Shown here one piece after another: positions 24,241 through 32,079 of a stretch of 40,004 bases of DNA. The position numbers were made by a program, and so were the translations under genes. Origin of the DNA: BP-133 sp040756995. Its GTDB lineage: Bacteria > Actinomycetota > Acidimicrobiia > IMCC26256 > BP-133. The notes below the pieces were generated by a model, which worked only from the letters and a program-made list of their open reading frames with translations, did no database searches and was not told the DNA's origin. How positions within the stretch are numbered: position 1 is the stretch's first letter; every line of letters begins with the position of its first letter. The DNA is taken from assembly GCA_040756995.1 (NCBI GenBank), contig JBFLYK010000057.1, forward strand, positions 1-40,004, in the 5' to 3' direction.

Positions 24241-24738
24241 GTGGCTTCCAGCGGCGAGAAGGCCCTGCAGCGCCTGGCCGCCCGCACCGACACGCCGATG
24301 GCCATCGTCACCACGGCGGCGGACGGGCACCGCGCCGGCTGCCTGGTGGGATTCTGGACCCAGTGCAGCATCCACCCGCCCCGGGTCCTCGCCTGCATCT
24401 CGAAAACGAACCACACGCTGGCGGTCGCCACGGCCGCTCCCGTGCTGGCCGTTCATTGGCTGGGAACCGACGACCGGGGACTGGCCCGGCTGTTCGGGAG
24501 CGAGACCGGCGACGAGGTCGACAAGTTCGAGCGTTGCTCCTGGCGGCCCGGACCGGCCGGCGTCCCCGTCCTCGACGGAGTCAAAGGATGGGTGGCCGGG
24601 CCGGTGGCCGAACGCTTCGACGCCGGCGATCACGTGGCGTTCGTCGTCGAGGCGGACGTCGGCGCCGCGGACGAACCGGCCGCCGGCGAACTCGGGTACC
24701 AGGCCGTGAAGGACCTGGAACCCGGCCACGAGCCCTGA
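24241..24738 (+). CDS. Flavin reductase-like FMN-binding protein
   Basis: This 165-residue protein has the flavin reductase split-barrel pattern: PMAIVTTAADGHRAGCLVGFWTQCSIHPPRVLACISKTNHT holds the FMN-binding strands, and RLFGSETGDEVDKF matches the usual LAxxFAxxxxDKF motif. It would supply reduced flavin to a partner monooxygenase or act alone. GTG at 24241 is the start; no close ribosome binding site is visible, so the transcript may be nearly leaderless or the start slightly different. Confidence 0.88.
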   Translation: MASSGEKALQRLAARTDTPMAIVTTAADGHRAGCLVGFWTQCSIHPPRVLACISKTNHTLAVATAAPVLAVHWLGTDDRGLARLFGSETGDEVDKFERCSWRPGPAGVPVLDGVKGWVAGPVAERFDAGDHVAFVVEADVGAADEPAAGELGYQAVKDLEPGHEP

Positions 24739-24757
24739 CGCTACGCCTGCCTAGGTG

Positions 24758-25108
24758 TCAGTCGTCTTCCTGCTCGTTGGCGTCGTCGCCGTCCTCGCCG
24801 TCGTCGGCGCTGTCATCGTCAGGCTCGCTCCCCGTCACCCGGTAGTCGCGGTCGAGGTTGACTTCCACCTGGACGCCGTCGGGCTTGAGGATCTCGACTC
24901 CGTAGGCGGCGCCGTCGTCGCCCATCTCGGTGTCGGTGACCTGGCCCTCACCGACATGGGCCTTGGCCGCGGCGACGGCCTTGTCCCGCTGCTCGCCGGT
25001 GAGAGGGGCGTCGTCGTCGGCGTCGGTGGCCATCACGGCCCCCGCTCCGCCCACGACCGCGGCGACGGTGAGACCAGCGGCCAGGATCAGTTTCGTTCGT
25101 TTGCGCAT
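24758..25108 (-). CDS. Exported PepSY-like small acidic protein
   Basis: This 116-residue product has a signal peptide (MRKRTKLILAAGLTVAAVVG...). One PepSY-like module follows (LTGEQRDKAVAAAKAHVGEG, then YGVEILKPDGVQVEVNLDRDYRV), and the tail is extremely acidic (about 18 of the last 22 residues are Asp, Glu, Asn or Gln). PepSY domains are thought to inhibit proteases or modulate envelope sensors. It lies 53 bases behind the histidine kinase gene, so it is probably co-expressed and may influence the sensor. The acidic tail might bind calcium; this is inference. Confidence 0.82.
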   Translation of the reverse strand: MRKRTKLILAAGLTVAAVVGGAGAVMATDADDDAPLTGEQRDKAVAAAKAHVGEGQVTDTEMGDDGAAYGVEILKPDGVQVEVNLDRDYRVTGSEPDDDSADDGEDGDDANEQEDD

Positions 25109-25161
25109 GCCACTGAGCGTGCCCGACGTCGCTGACCTGAACCTGAACCACCGGCCACGCG

Positions 25162-26412
25162 TCAGCCGGAGGCCGGCAGCACGACCTCGAAGCGGGCGCC
25201 GCCCAGCGGGCTGGTGGCCACGGTGACCGTCCCGCCGTGGGCGGCGACGATCTCGGCCACGATGGCCAGGCCGAGCCCATTGCCGCCGGCGTCGCGGGAG
25301 CGGGCGTCGTCGAGGCGGATGAAGCGTTCGAAGATCCGCGACCGCTCGCCCTCGGGGACGCCGGCGCCGTCGTCGTCGACGCACAGCCGGGTCCGGCCCG
25401 ACGCCTCGCTGAGCGAGAAGCGGACCGTGCTCCGGGCGTGGCGGGCGGCGTTGTCGGCCAGGTTCTGGACCACCCGCCGCAGCTGGCTCTCGTCGCCGGC
25501 CACCCGTCCGGCCGATACCCCGGTCGTGTCGACGTGCAGGGAGGACGACCGCCGGAGCCCGCCGGCCACGTCGAAGACGACGTCGTCGATGTCGACCGGC
25601 CCCCGGTGGAGGGCGATCGTGCCTTCGTCGGCTCGGGCGAGGAGCAGCAGGTCCTCCACGAGGCGCTGCATCCGGCCCGACTCGTCGAGGACCGTCTGCG
25701 CCAGCTTGGCGGTGCCCGTCCGCTCGGGATGGGCCCGCGCCACCTCGGCGTGCTGGCGGATGGTCGCCAGCGGCGAGCGCAGCTCGTGCGAGGCGTCGGC
25801 CACGAACCGGCGCTGGCGGGCCTGGGCCGCCTCCAGCTTGTCGAGCGTCGGGGTCAGCGCCCGGTCGACGGCTCGCCATGTCGTCAACCCGACCACGACC
25901 AGCACCAGGGGAACGCCCCAGACCAGCAGATCGACGACGTCGCCGGTCGACTCGTCGCTGGCATTGCGGGCGACGAGAACGGTGAACGTCCCGCCCGGAC
26001 CCCGGGCGGCCTCGGCCACGACGATCGACGGCTCGTTCTCGATCGGCGTCGAGGCGATCCGGGTGGTCTCGCCCGGTTCCACCCGGGCTACGGCCCGGCG
26101 CCCGGACACGTTCGGGCTCGACATGACGACCGCCCCCGTCCGGTCGAGCACCTGGATGAGCACTTCCTCCTCGTCGTCGACCGCCAGCGCCGGCGTCTCC
26201 CCCGTCGCCAGCACGGCGGCGATCTCCAGGGCCCGCAGCCGGGCGGCGCTGCGGATGCGGTTGTCGTTCTCCCGGTGCAGGAAGGCGACCATGGCCACCG
26301 AGCCGGCCACGAGCGCGGCGCCGACCACGGCCACCGCGGCCAGCGTGACCCGCCACCGGATGCTGCCCGTGATGGCCCGCAACCGCCTCCAGAGCCCGGC
26401 GTCAGCCTCCAT
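25162..26412 (-). CDS. Sensor histidine kinase
   Basis: The 416-residue kinase has two membrane segments (about 20-45 and 172-192) that enclose an extracytoplasmic sensor of about 125 residues. A short linker leads to the HisKA dimerisation domain with phospho-acceptor H209 in DASHELRSPLATIRQH. The HATPase domain has the N box (QNLADNAARHA), G1 (DDDGAGVP), F (FERFIRL) and G2 (GGNGLGLAIV) motifs. It would phosphorylate the response regulator encoded just upstream. ATG at 26412 is preferred because it overlaps the regulator gene by 11 bases and precedes the first membrane helix. The signal is unknown. Confidence 0.95.
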   Translation of the reverse strand: MEADAGLWRRLRAITGSIRWRVTLAAVAVVGAALVAGSVAMVAFLHRENDNRIRSAARLRALEIAAVLATGETPALAVDDEEEVLIQVLDRTGAVVMSSPNVSGRRAVARVEPGETTRIASTPIENEPSIVVAEAARGPGGTFTVLVARNASDESTGDVVDLLVWGVPLVLVVVGLTTWRAVDRALTPTLDKLEAAQARQRRFVADASHELRSPLATIRQHAEVARAHPERTGTAKLAQTVLDESGRMQRLVEDLLLLARADEGTIALHRGPVDIDDVVFDVAGGLRRSSSLHVDTTGVSAGRVAGDESQLRRVVQNLADNAARHARSTVRFSLSEASGRTRLCVDDDGAGVPEGERSRIFERFIRLDDARSRDAGGNGLGLAIVAEIVAAHGGTVTVATSPLGGARFEVVLPASG

Positions 26413-27079
26413 CGGCGGCCAGCTGGTAGCCGGAACCCCGCAGGGTGGAGATGGCCTTCCGGCCGAAGGGCCGGTCGACCTTGTTCCGCAGGCGGCGGAT
26501 GTAGACCTCGACGATGTTGGGGTCACCCTCGAACTCGTTGTCCCAGACGTGGTCGAGGATCGTCTGCTTGGACAGCACCTGGCCGGGCCGCCGGAGCAGG
26601 AACTCCAGGAGGGCCGCCTCCCGGGTCGTCAATTGGAGGGTCACCTCACCGCGCCGGGCCCGCCGGGTGGCGGGGTCGAACTGGAGGTCACCGGCCTCCA
26701 GAACGACGGGCCGCTCCGGCACGCCCCGGCGCATCAGCGCCCGGAGCCGGGCCAGGAGCACGACGAAGGAGAACGGCTTGGTGAGGTAGTCGTCGGCGCC
26801 GGTGTCGAGCGCCTCGGCCTCGTCGAGGTCGCCGTCCTTGGCGGTCAGCATGAGGATCGGCGTCCAGATGCCTTCCTGGCGGAGGGTGGAGCAGATCCGG
26901 AAGCCGTTCATCCCCGGGAGCATGATGTCGAGGACGATGGCGTCGTAGGGATGTTCCCGGGCCATCCACAGACCGTCGAGCCCGTCGGCGGCGACGTCGA
27001 CGGCGAAGCCCTCGGCCTCCAGCCCGTCCCGCAGGCCAGCGGCCAGCTGCCGCTCGTCCTCCACCACCAGCACCCGCAT
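26402..27079 (-). CDS. OmpR/PhoB-family response regulator
   Basis: This 225-residue regulator has a receiver domain with the acidic pocket (E7, D8), phospho-acceptor D51 (VLDIMLPG), T79 and K101 (LTKPFS). A winged-helix output domain follows (LTTREAALLEFLLRRPGQVL, then VEVYIRRLRNKVDRPF). It binds DNA as a dimer upon phosphorylation. It heads the operon with its kinase and the PepSY-like protein and diverges from the sortase gene over a 99-base gap, so it might control that gene too. Confidence 0.95.
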   Translation of the reverse strand: MRVLVVEDERQLAAGLRDGLEAEGFAVDVAADGLDGLWMAREHPYDAIVLDIMLPGMNGFRICSTLRQEGIWTPILMLTAKDGDLDEAEALDTGADDYLTKPFSFVVLLARLRALMRRGVPERPVVLEAGDLQFDPATRRARRGEVTLQLTTREAALLEFLLRRPGQVLSKQTILDHVWDNEFEGDPNIVEVYIRRLRNKVDRPFGRKAISTLRGSGYQLAADGG

Positions 27080-27178
27080 CCCAGGGATTGTCTCACCTGG
27101 TCAGGGCGGGATTTATTCGGGCAAACAGTCCTCCGGGCTCGAAGGGTTCAAGCGGTCAGGAGTCGAACCAATCGGCAG

Positions 27179-27874
27179 ATGCGCCTGCCCTGGACACTCC
27201 GTCGGACGAGCCCGGCCGCTGCGATCATGCTCATGGTCGGCGGGCTGTTCGTCGTGTCGGCGTCCCAGGCGCCCCCGACGGAGGAAGCCTCCTTCGACAT
27301 GCCGACGATGCTGCTGCCGTCCACGTCGTCGACGACCGAGGCACCGACCACCACCACCACGGCGCCCACCACCACGACGACGGCCGGACCGGCCCCGATC
27401 ATCTATGACCCGGTCGCCCCCGGGCGCCCGAACACCGGCGGCGACAAGCACCCGATGGAGGCCCACCCGGCCTTCGGCATGGTCGTGATCCCCAAGATCG
27501 GCCTGGTCCATCCGATCTTCGAGGGCATCGAGGAGAGCGTCATCCACTGGGGGCCCGGCCACTGGCCCGGATCGGCGGCGCCGGGCCGGGTCGGCAACTC
27601 GGTCTTCGCCGGGCACCGGGTCACCCACACCCGTCCGTTCCTCGACATCGACCGGCTGGTGCAGGGCGACCAGATGGTCTTCCACCTGGCGACGGGGACG
27701 TACACCTACGAGGTCACGGAGCACCTGATCGTCGGCCCGTCCGACGTCTGGATCACCGACCCGACGCCGACCCCGACGGTCACGATCTTCGCCTGCCACC
27801 CCAAGCACAGCGCCAAGCAGCGCTACGTCGTGCGGGGCAAGCTCATCCACTCCGGGCCCCACCGCCCGGTCTGA
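27179..27874 (+). CDS. Class E-like sortase
   Basis: This 231-residue membrane-anchored transpeptidase has a single N-terminal hydrophobic segment (about residues 12-30), a threonine-rich linker (TTEAPTTTTTAPTTTTTAG) and then the sortase barrel. The catalytic residues are H146 (FAGHRVTH), C206 (TIFACHPK) and R215 (KQRYVVRG). The segment between Cys and Arg follows the class E pattern, although the usual TLTTC is replaced by TIFAC. It would attach surface proteins to peptidoglycan via an LPxTG- or LAxTG-like signal. No clear canonical substrate is encoded next to it. The ATG start has no close ribosome binding site, so the start is somewhat uncertain. Confidence 0.9.
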   Translation: MRLPWTLRRTSPAAAIMLMVGGLFVVSASQAPPTEEASFDMPTMLLPSTSSTTEAPTTTTTAPTTTTTAGPAPIIYDPVAPGRPNTGGDKHPMEAHPAFGMVVIPKIGLVHPIFEGIEESVIHWGPGHWPGSAAPGRVGNSVFAGHRVTHTRPFLDIDRLVQGDQMVFHLATGTYTYEVTEHLIVGPSDVWITDPTPTPTVTIFACHPKHSAKQRYVVRGKLIHSGPHRPV

Positions 27875-27887
27875 GCCGGCCGGCCGG

Positions 27888-28055
27888 TCAGACCGCCGGG
27901 CGGAGCGGGGTCACGACCGGAAGCACCAGCGGCGGGTCGGGGGCGTAGAGGACAAAGCTGAGGATGTCGTTCCGCCAGTCGGCGTGGCCCCGGTCGGTGG
28001 CGAAGTCCGCCAGCTCGGACCAGCTTCCCGGATCGTCCGCGAACTTCGTCGCCAT
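27888..28055 (-). CDS. Small hypothetical protein (55 residues)
   Basis: An ATG at 28055, preceded by GGAGGTGGAG, starts a 55-residue frame. The product begins MATKFADDPGSWSELADFAT and contains WRNDILSFVLYAPDPPLVLPVV; it is acidic and tryptophan-containing with a hydrophobic, proline-rich end. I do not recognise the family. The ribosome binding site and codon use support expression. It is convergent with the sortase gene and divergent from the large transport operon. Confidence 0.55.
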   Translation of the reverse strand: MATKFADDPGSWSELADFATDRGHADWRNDILSFVLYAPDPPLVLPVVTPLRPAV

Positions 28056-28184
28056 CGTGCTCCACCTCCGTCCTTCGGTGGTGTTCACGGTACGGGGGCT
28101 GTGTTTCAGGCTTGCGACTCGCACGTCACGGCCGGCGAAACACCACACGTCCATCGGGCATTGCACCCGGTTCCGCCTCCGCCA

Positions 28185-28249
28185 TTGACACTCGTATTGA
28201 CAAAAATGCGAAAATACTGACACAGAGCTGAAAATGTCAGAAATGGAGG
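28185..28249 (+). promoter_or_regulatory. AT-rich control region upstream of the transport operon
   Basis: This 65-base island is much richer in A and T than its surroundings. It holds TTGACA twice (28185-28190 and 28197-28202) and the inverted repeat CTGACA-N12-TGTCAG (28217-28222 and 28235-28240). GGAGG (28245-28249) is the ribosome binding site of the first gene. The TTGACA boxes may be -35 elements, but no good -10 lies at the right distance, so activator- or repressor-controlled initiation is more likely. The TetR gene at the far end of the operon is a candidate regulator. Confidence 0.45.
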
Positions 28250-28253
28250 CGCT

Positions 28254-29444
28254 GTGACCATCCCTCGGCTGGTCTCGCCCGACGACCACATCCAGGAACC
28301 GCCCCACGTCTGGGAGACCCGCCTCCCGGCCCGGCTGCGCGACCGCGGCCCGCGGATCGAGCGGCTCCAGGGCCGCTGCGACCTGGGCGCCGGCGACCTG
28401 ACCTTCATCGAGACCGGCGAGGGCAGCTGGGCCGACGTGTGGAACTACGACGGCCGGTTCATCCCCATCCTCCGCATCGCCGCCGCCGCCGGGCTCCCCC
28501 GCAACGAGGTCGACATCCGCCCGGTGACCTTCGACGAGATCAGGAAGGGCTGCTACGACCCCGCCGCCCGCCTGGCCGACATGGACACGGCCGGCATCGC
28601 CGCCTCCGTCTGCTACCCCAACATGTTCGTCCGCTTCTGCGGCCAGCAGTTCTCCTTCGCGCCCGACAAGGAGCTCGCCCTGGCCTGCATCAAGGCCTGG
28701 AACGACTTCGTGATCGACGAGTGGTGCGCCGGCTCCGCCGGGCGGCTCGTGCCGATGGGCATCGTCCCGCTGTGGGACGTCGAGCTGGCCGTGGCCGAGG
28801 CCAAGCGCCTGGCCGACCTCGACTTCCGGTCGATCTCCTTCCCCGAGGCGCCCCATGTCATCGGCCTGCCGTCGATCCACTCCCGGGCCTGGGACCCGTT
28901 CTTCGACGTGTGCGCCGCCACCGGGATGGTCGTCTCGCTCCACATCGGGACGGGCGGCTTCCCCATGCTGGCCAAGGACGCCCCGGCCGCCATCCCCAAC
29001 GTGATGGCCTCCTTCAACGCCGGCTACACGGTGACCGACCTGCTGTTCTCGGGGGTGTTCGAGCGCTTCCCGACGCTCAAGACGTGCCTGGCCGAGTCTC
29101 AGCTCGGCTGGATCCCCTACGTGCTGTCCCGGGCCGACTTCGTCTACGAGGAGATGAGCGGCGAGGGCTTCACCGGCATCGATCGGTCGGCCATGCCCCA
29201 CCCGCCCAGCTGGTACTTCGCCCGCAACGTGTGGGTGGCGTTCTTCCGCGACCCCGTCGGGCTCGAGCTGCTCGACCGGCTCGGCCCCAGCCAGGTGCTC
29301 TACGAGACCGACTACCCGCACACCGACACGATGTGGCCGACCTGCCAGGAGGCGGCGGCGGAGATGACCGCCCACCTCGACCCGGCGGTCGCCGCCGACA
29401 TCGTGGCCAACAACGCCGCCAAACTGTTCCGTATTGACCTGTAG
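28254..29444 (+). CDS. Amidohydrolase-family (PF04909-type) metal-dependent hydrolase/decarboxylase
   Basis: This 396-residue TIM-barrel enzyme starts with VSPDDHIQEPPHVWETRLP, where the usual DxH-type metal site at strand one appears as DDH. It continues with PMGIVPLWDVELAVAEAKRL, the histidine in VVSLHIGTG and the C-terminal aspartate motif YETDYPHTDTMWP. The amidohydrolase-2 group includes ACMSD-type decarboxylases and hydrolases of cyclic or aromatic compounds. The substrate cannot be told from sequence alone. GTG at 28254 has GGAGG four bases upstream. As first gene of the ten-gene operon, it probably acts on the imported compound. Confidence 0.92.
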   Translation: MTIPRLVSPDDHIQEPPHVWETRLPARLRDRGPRIERLQGRCDLGAGDLTFIETGEGSWADVWNYDGRFIPILRIAAAAGLPRNEVDIRPVTFDEIRKGCYDPAARLADMDTAGIAASVCYPNMFVRFCGQQFSFAPDKELALACIKAWNDFVIDEWCAGSAGRLVPMGIVPLWDVELAVAEAKRLADLDFRSISFPEAPHVIGLPSIHSRAWDPFFDVCAATGMVVSLHIGTGGFPMLAKDAPAAIPNVMASFNAGYTVTDLLFSGVFERFPTLKTCLAESQLGWIPYVLSRADFVYEEMSGEGFTGIDRSAMPHPPSWYFARNVWVAFFRDPVGLELLDRLGPSQVLYETDYPHTDTMWPTCQEAAAEMTAHLDPAVAADIVANNAAKLFRIDL

Positions 29445-29470
29445 TTCTCGCCATCGGTTTCGGGGGGACG

Positions 29471-31084
29471 ATGGACCTGCATGATCCGACCAACGGGACG
29501 TCGGAACCGACGCGCTACTGGTCGACGGCCAACATCGGCGAAGCGATGCCCGACGTGCTCTCGCCGATGTGCTGGAGCTTCTGGGGCCCCAACATGGAGG
29601 CCGGCGCCCGCCTCGCCTACTACGACTTCGGGCTGCTGCCGAAGTCGGACCTCGGCGTCCCCGACGACCCCAACGAGCTGCTGGTGTCGTACTTCTACGG
29701 CCGGCCGGCCATGAACCTCGACCGGCTCCGCAGCCTGTTCGACCCCATCCCGGGGATGACGGCCGACGACTTCGAGCGCGACATCTGCGGCGCCGTCCGG
29801 GAAGGGCTGCCGCCGATCCCGAAGAACCCCCGGACGACGCTCACCGTCATCGCCCGGGCGCCGGTCGGGATGATCCGGGCCGGCCGGCAGGTGCACCGCT
29901 CGGCCGCCGAGCAGCGTTCGTGGTGGGAGCGGGCCGTGCACGACGGCGCCGGCCTGGCCGACCCCGGGCAGCTGCTGCGGGAGTCGGCCGCCCGCTTCCG
30001 GGAGGCCTTCCGGGCCCATGTCCGGGCCCGTTTCGTGCTGATGTCGTTCCATGCCCAGCTGACGAAGCTGGCCGACGGCGCCGGCCGGTCGGAGCTCGTC
30101 GTCCGGCTGCTGGCCGGCCTGGGCGGCGTGACCGAGACCGACGTGGCCGACGACCTGTGGCTGGTCGGCGCCGGTCGGCTGCCGCTGGGGGATTTCATCC
30201 GCCGGCACGGCTTCCATGGGCCGCTGGAGGGCAACGTCGCCGGGGCGTCGTGGCGGGAAGACCCGTCCGGCGTCCTGCCGATGGCCAAGGCCATGGCCGC
30301 CCGGCCGGCCGACCAGCGGCCCCGGCAGCGGGAGGCGGCCATGGTCGCCGCCCGGCAGGCGGCCATCGACGAGTTGAAGGCCGCCCTGCCCCGCAGCAAG
30401 CGGGCGTCGGTCGGCCTCCTGTGCGGCGCGGCGGCCCGCTGCGTGCGGACCACCGAGATCGGCAAGGCCAGCTTCCTCATGGCCCTCGACGGCGGACGGG
30501 CCGCCACCCGGGCCCTCGGCGCGGCCCAGCGGGACGCCGGCCGCCTGGAGGACATCGACGACGCCTTCTTCCTCACGATCGACGAGTTGCTGAGCCCGCT
30601 GCCCGACGACGTCATGGACCTGGTCCGGTTCCGGCGGGAGCGCCGCGCCGAGTACCGCCGCTACGAGCTCCCGCTCACGTTCACCGGAGTGCCGCAGCCG
30701 ACCGTGCGGGCCGACGATCTCGGCGGCGCGGCCGGTGACGTGCTGAGCGGCGTGGCCGGCTCCCCCGGAGTCGTGGAAGGGACGGCCCGGGTCGTGGTCG
30801 ATCCGTTGGACGCCGAACCGCTCGAGCCCGGCGACGTGCTCGTCTGCCGGTTCACCGACCCGAGCTGGGCTCCGCTGTTCTCACTGGCCGACGCGCTGGT
30901 GATCGACATCGGCGCCGCCGCCAGCCACGGCGCCATCGTGGCCCGGGAGCTCGGCGTCCCCTGCGTGATCGGCACCGGCGACGGCACGCGGCGGATCCGC
31001 ACCGGTGACCGGCTGCGGGTCGACGGGGACGCGGGGAAGGTCGAGATCCTGTCCCGGGCCGCCGCCCAGGGGGAGTCCGGGTGA
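29471..31084 (+). CDS. PEP-utilising/phosphohistidine swivel-domain protein lacking an ATP-grasp domain
   Basis: This 537-residue protein resembles the central and C-terminal parts of PEP synthase or rifampicin phosphotransferase-like enzymes. The N-terminus (YWSTANIGEAMPDVLSPMCW) has the W-x3-N-x2-E-x2-P motif found at the start of the central domain. The C-terminus carries the swivel domain with phosphohistidine H486 in AAASHGAIVARELGVPCVIGTGDGT. There is no ATP-binding domain, so phosphoryl transfer needs a partner encoded elsewhere, as in two-component phenylphosphate synthase, or the protein has lost that function. Its end overlaps the next gene by four bases. Confidence 0.85.
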   Translation: MDLHDPTNGTSEPTRYWSTANIGEAMPDVLSPMCWSFWGPNMEAGARLAYYDFGLLPKSDLGVPDDPNELLVSYFYGRPAMNLDRLRSLFDPIPGMTADDFERDICGAVREGLPPIPKNPRTTLTVIARAPVGMIRAGRQVHRSAAEQRSWWERAVHDGAGLADPGQLLRESAARFREAFRAHVRARFVLMSFHAQLTKLADGAGRSELVVRLLAGLGGVTETDVADDLWLVGAGRLPLGDFIRRHGFHGPLEGNVAGASWREDPSGVLPMAKAMAARPADQRPRQREAAMVAARQAAIDELKAALPRSKRASVGLLCGAAARCVRTTEIGKASFLMALDGGRAATRALGAAQRDAGRLEDIDDAFFLTIDELLSPLPDDVMDLVRFRRERRAEYRRYELPLTFTGVPQPTVRADDLGGAAGDVLSGVAGSPGVVEGTARVVVDPLDAEPLEPGDVLVCRFTDPSWAPLFSLADALVIDIGAAASHGAIVARELGVPCVIGTGDGTRRIRTGDRLRVDGDAGKVEILSRAAAQGESG

Positions 31085-32079
31085 CGCTCCACGACGACGA
31101 CGAGCGGCTGCACTCGCCGCCGGATCCCCTGCCGGGCAACTGGCAGGAGAACATGTTCTTCATCTGCTGGGACACCTCGACGCTCACCGGACTCGTGGCC
31201 CATGTGCAGCGGGCCCCGGGCGCCGACGTGCAGGCCGCCCAGGTGGCGGTGGCGGTCGACGGCTCGTTCGCCTCGGCCACCTTCAGCGCGCCGTACCTCG
31301 CCGGCGGACTCGTACCGGAGCTGTCGGCCACGCCGATCGAGCCGTGGCGGCGCTGGACACTGCAGCTCGACGGGAAGGCCGAGGCCGGCCCGGGCCCGCT
31401 CGGGTTGCTGGCCACCCGCCCGGGCGGTGACACCGTCATCGCCGCCGAGCTGACGCTGGAGAGCAGCCTGCCGGTGGCGGACTTCGCCGCCGGTCTCGCC
31501 GCCGTCGTCGACGGCATGCGGGCCGACCGCTCCGGGCCGCAGATGGGCGACCAGCAGCACTACGAACAGGGCGGCACCTGGCGGGGCCGGCTGCGGGTCG
31601 GCGACCGGGAGCGGCAGGCCAGCGGACTCTTCGTGCGGGACCACTCGTGGGGCATCCGCCACGAGCACAGCAACTTCCAGGCGTTCTGGACCGCCTCCTG
31701 CCTCGACGACGGCCGCCTGTTCTGCAACGCCATCGGGATTCCCCGGGGCGACCAGGTGATCGGCATCGGCATGGTGGTCGACGGGTCCGGCGTGCGGTCG
31801 ACCAGCCGGGTGGCGGCCAACTTCCGCCCCGCGCCGGGAATCGCCACCTACGACCGGTCCACCGTCGAGTACGGCGACCCGCTGGGGCTCACGCTGTCGG
31901 CCGAGACCCAGTGCCACGTCGCCATCCCCCTGCCCCTGTCGGGCCCGAACCGCTACGACAACAACGCCCTGTCCCGGGTCCGCATGGGCGCGGCCTCGGG
32001 GTTCGGGGTCATGGAGTGGGCGGCGGTGCTCACCGACGGCGAGGCGGCGTTGCTGCAGTCCGAGGGGCGGCGGCCGTGA
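31081..32079 (+). CDS. CrtC/AttH-like (DUF7064/7065-type) beta-barrel protein
   Basis: This 332-residue soluble protein is rich in beta strands. It contains GLFVRDHSWGIRHEHSNFQAFW, close to the G-x-RDHSWG-R motif of DUF7064/7065 and hydroxyneurosporene-synthase-like double-lipocalin proteins. Such proteins bind or hydrate hydrophobic molecules, but no reaction is established for this branch. There is no signal peptide. It overlaps its neighbours by four bases on both sides (GTGA both times), which suggests fixed stoichiometry. The family assignment rests on one motif and general shape. Confidence 0.6.
   Translation: MTLHDDDERLHSPPDPLPGNWQENMFFICWDTSTLTGLVAHVQRAPGADVQAAQVAVAVDGSFASATFSAPYLAGGLVPELSATPIEPWRRWTLQLDGKAEAGPGPLGLLATRPGGDTVIAAELTLESSLPVADFAAGLAAVVDGMRADRSGPQMGDQQHYEQGGTWRGRLRVGDRERQASGLFVRDHSWGIRHEHSNFQAFWTASCLDDGRLFCNAIGIPRGDQVIGIGMVVDGSGVRSTSRVAANFRPAPGIATYDRSTVEYGDPLGLTLSAETQCHVAIPLPLSGPNRYDNNALSRVRMGAASGFGVMEWAAVLTDGEAALLQSEGRRP

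Noticed and set aside
28185..28225. A standard sigma70 promoter from TTGACA boxes
   Set aside because: No good -10 hexamer at 16-18 bases from either TTGACA; kept only as a control region.
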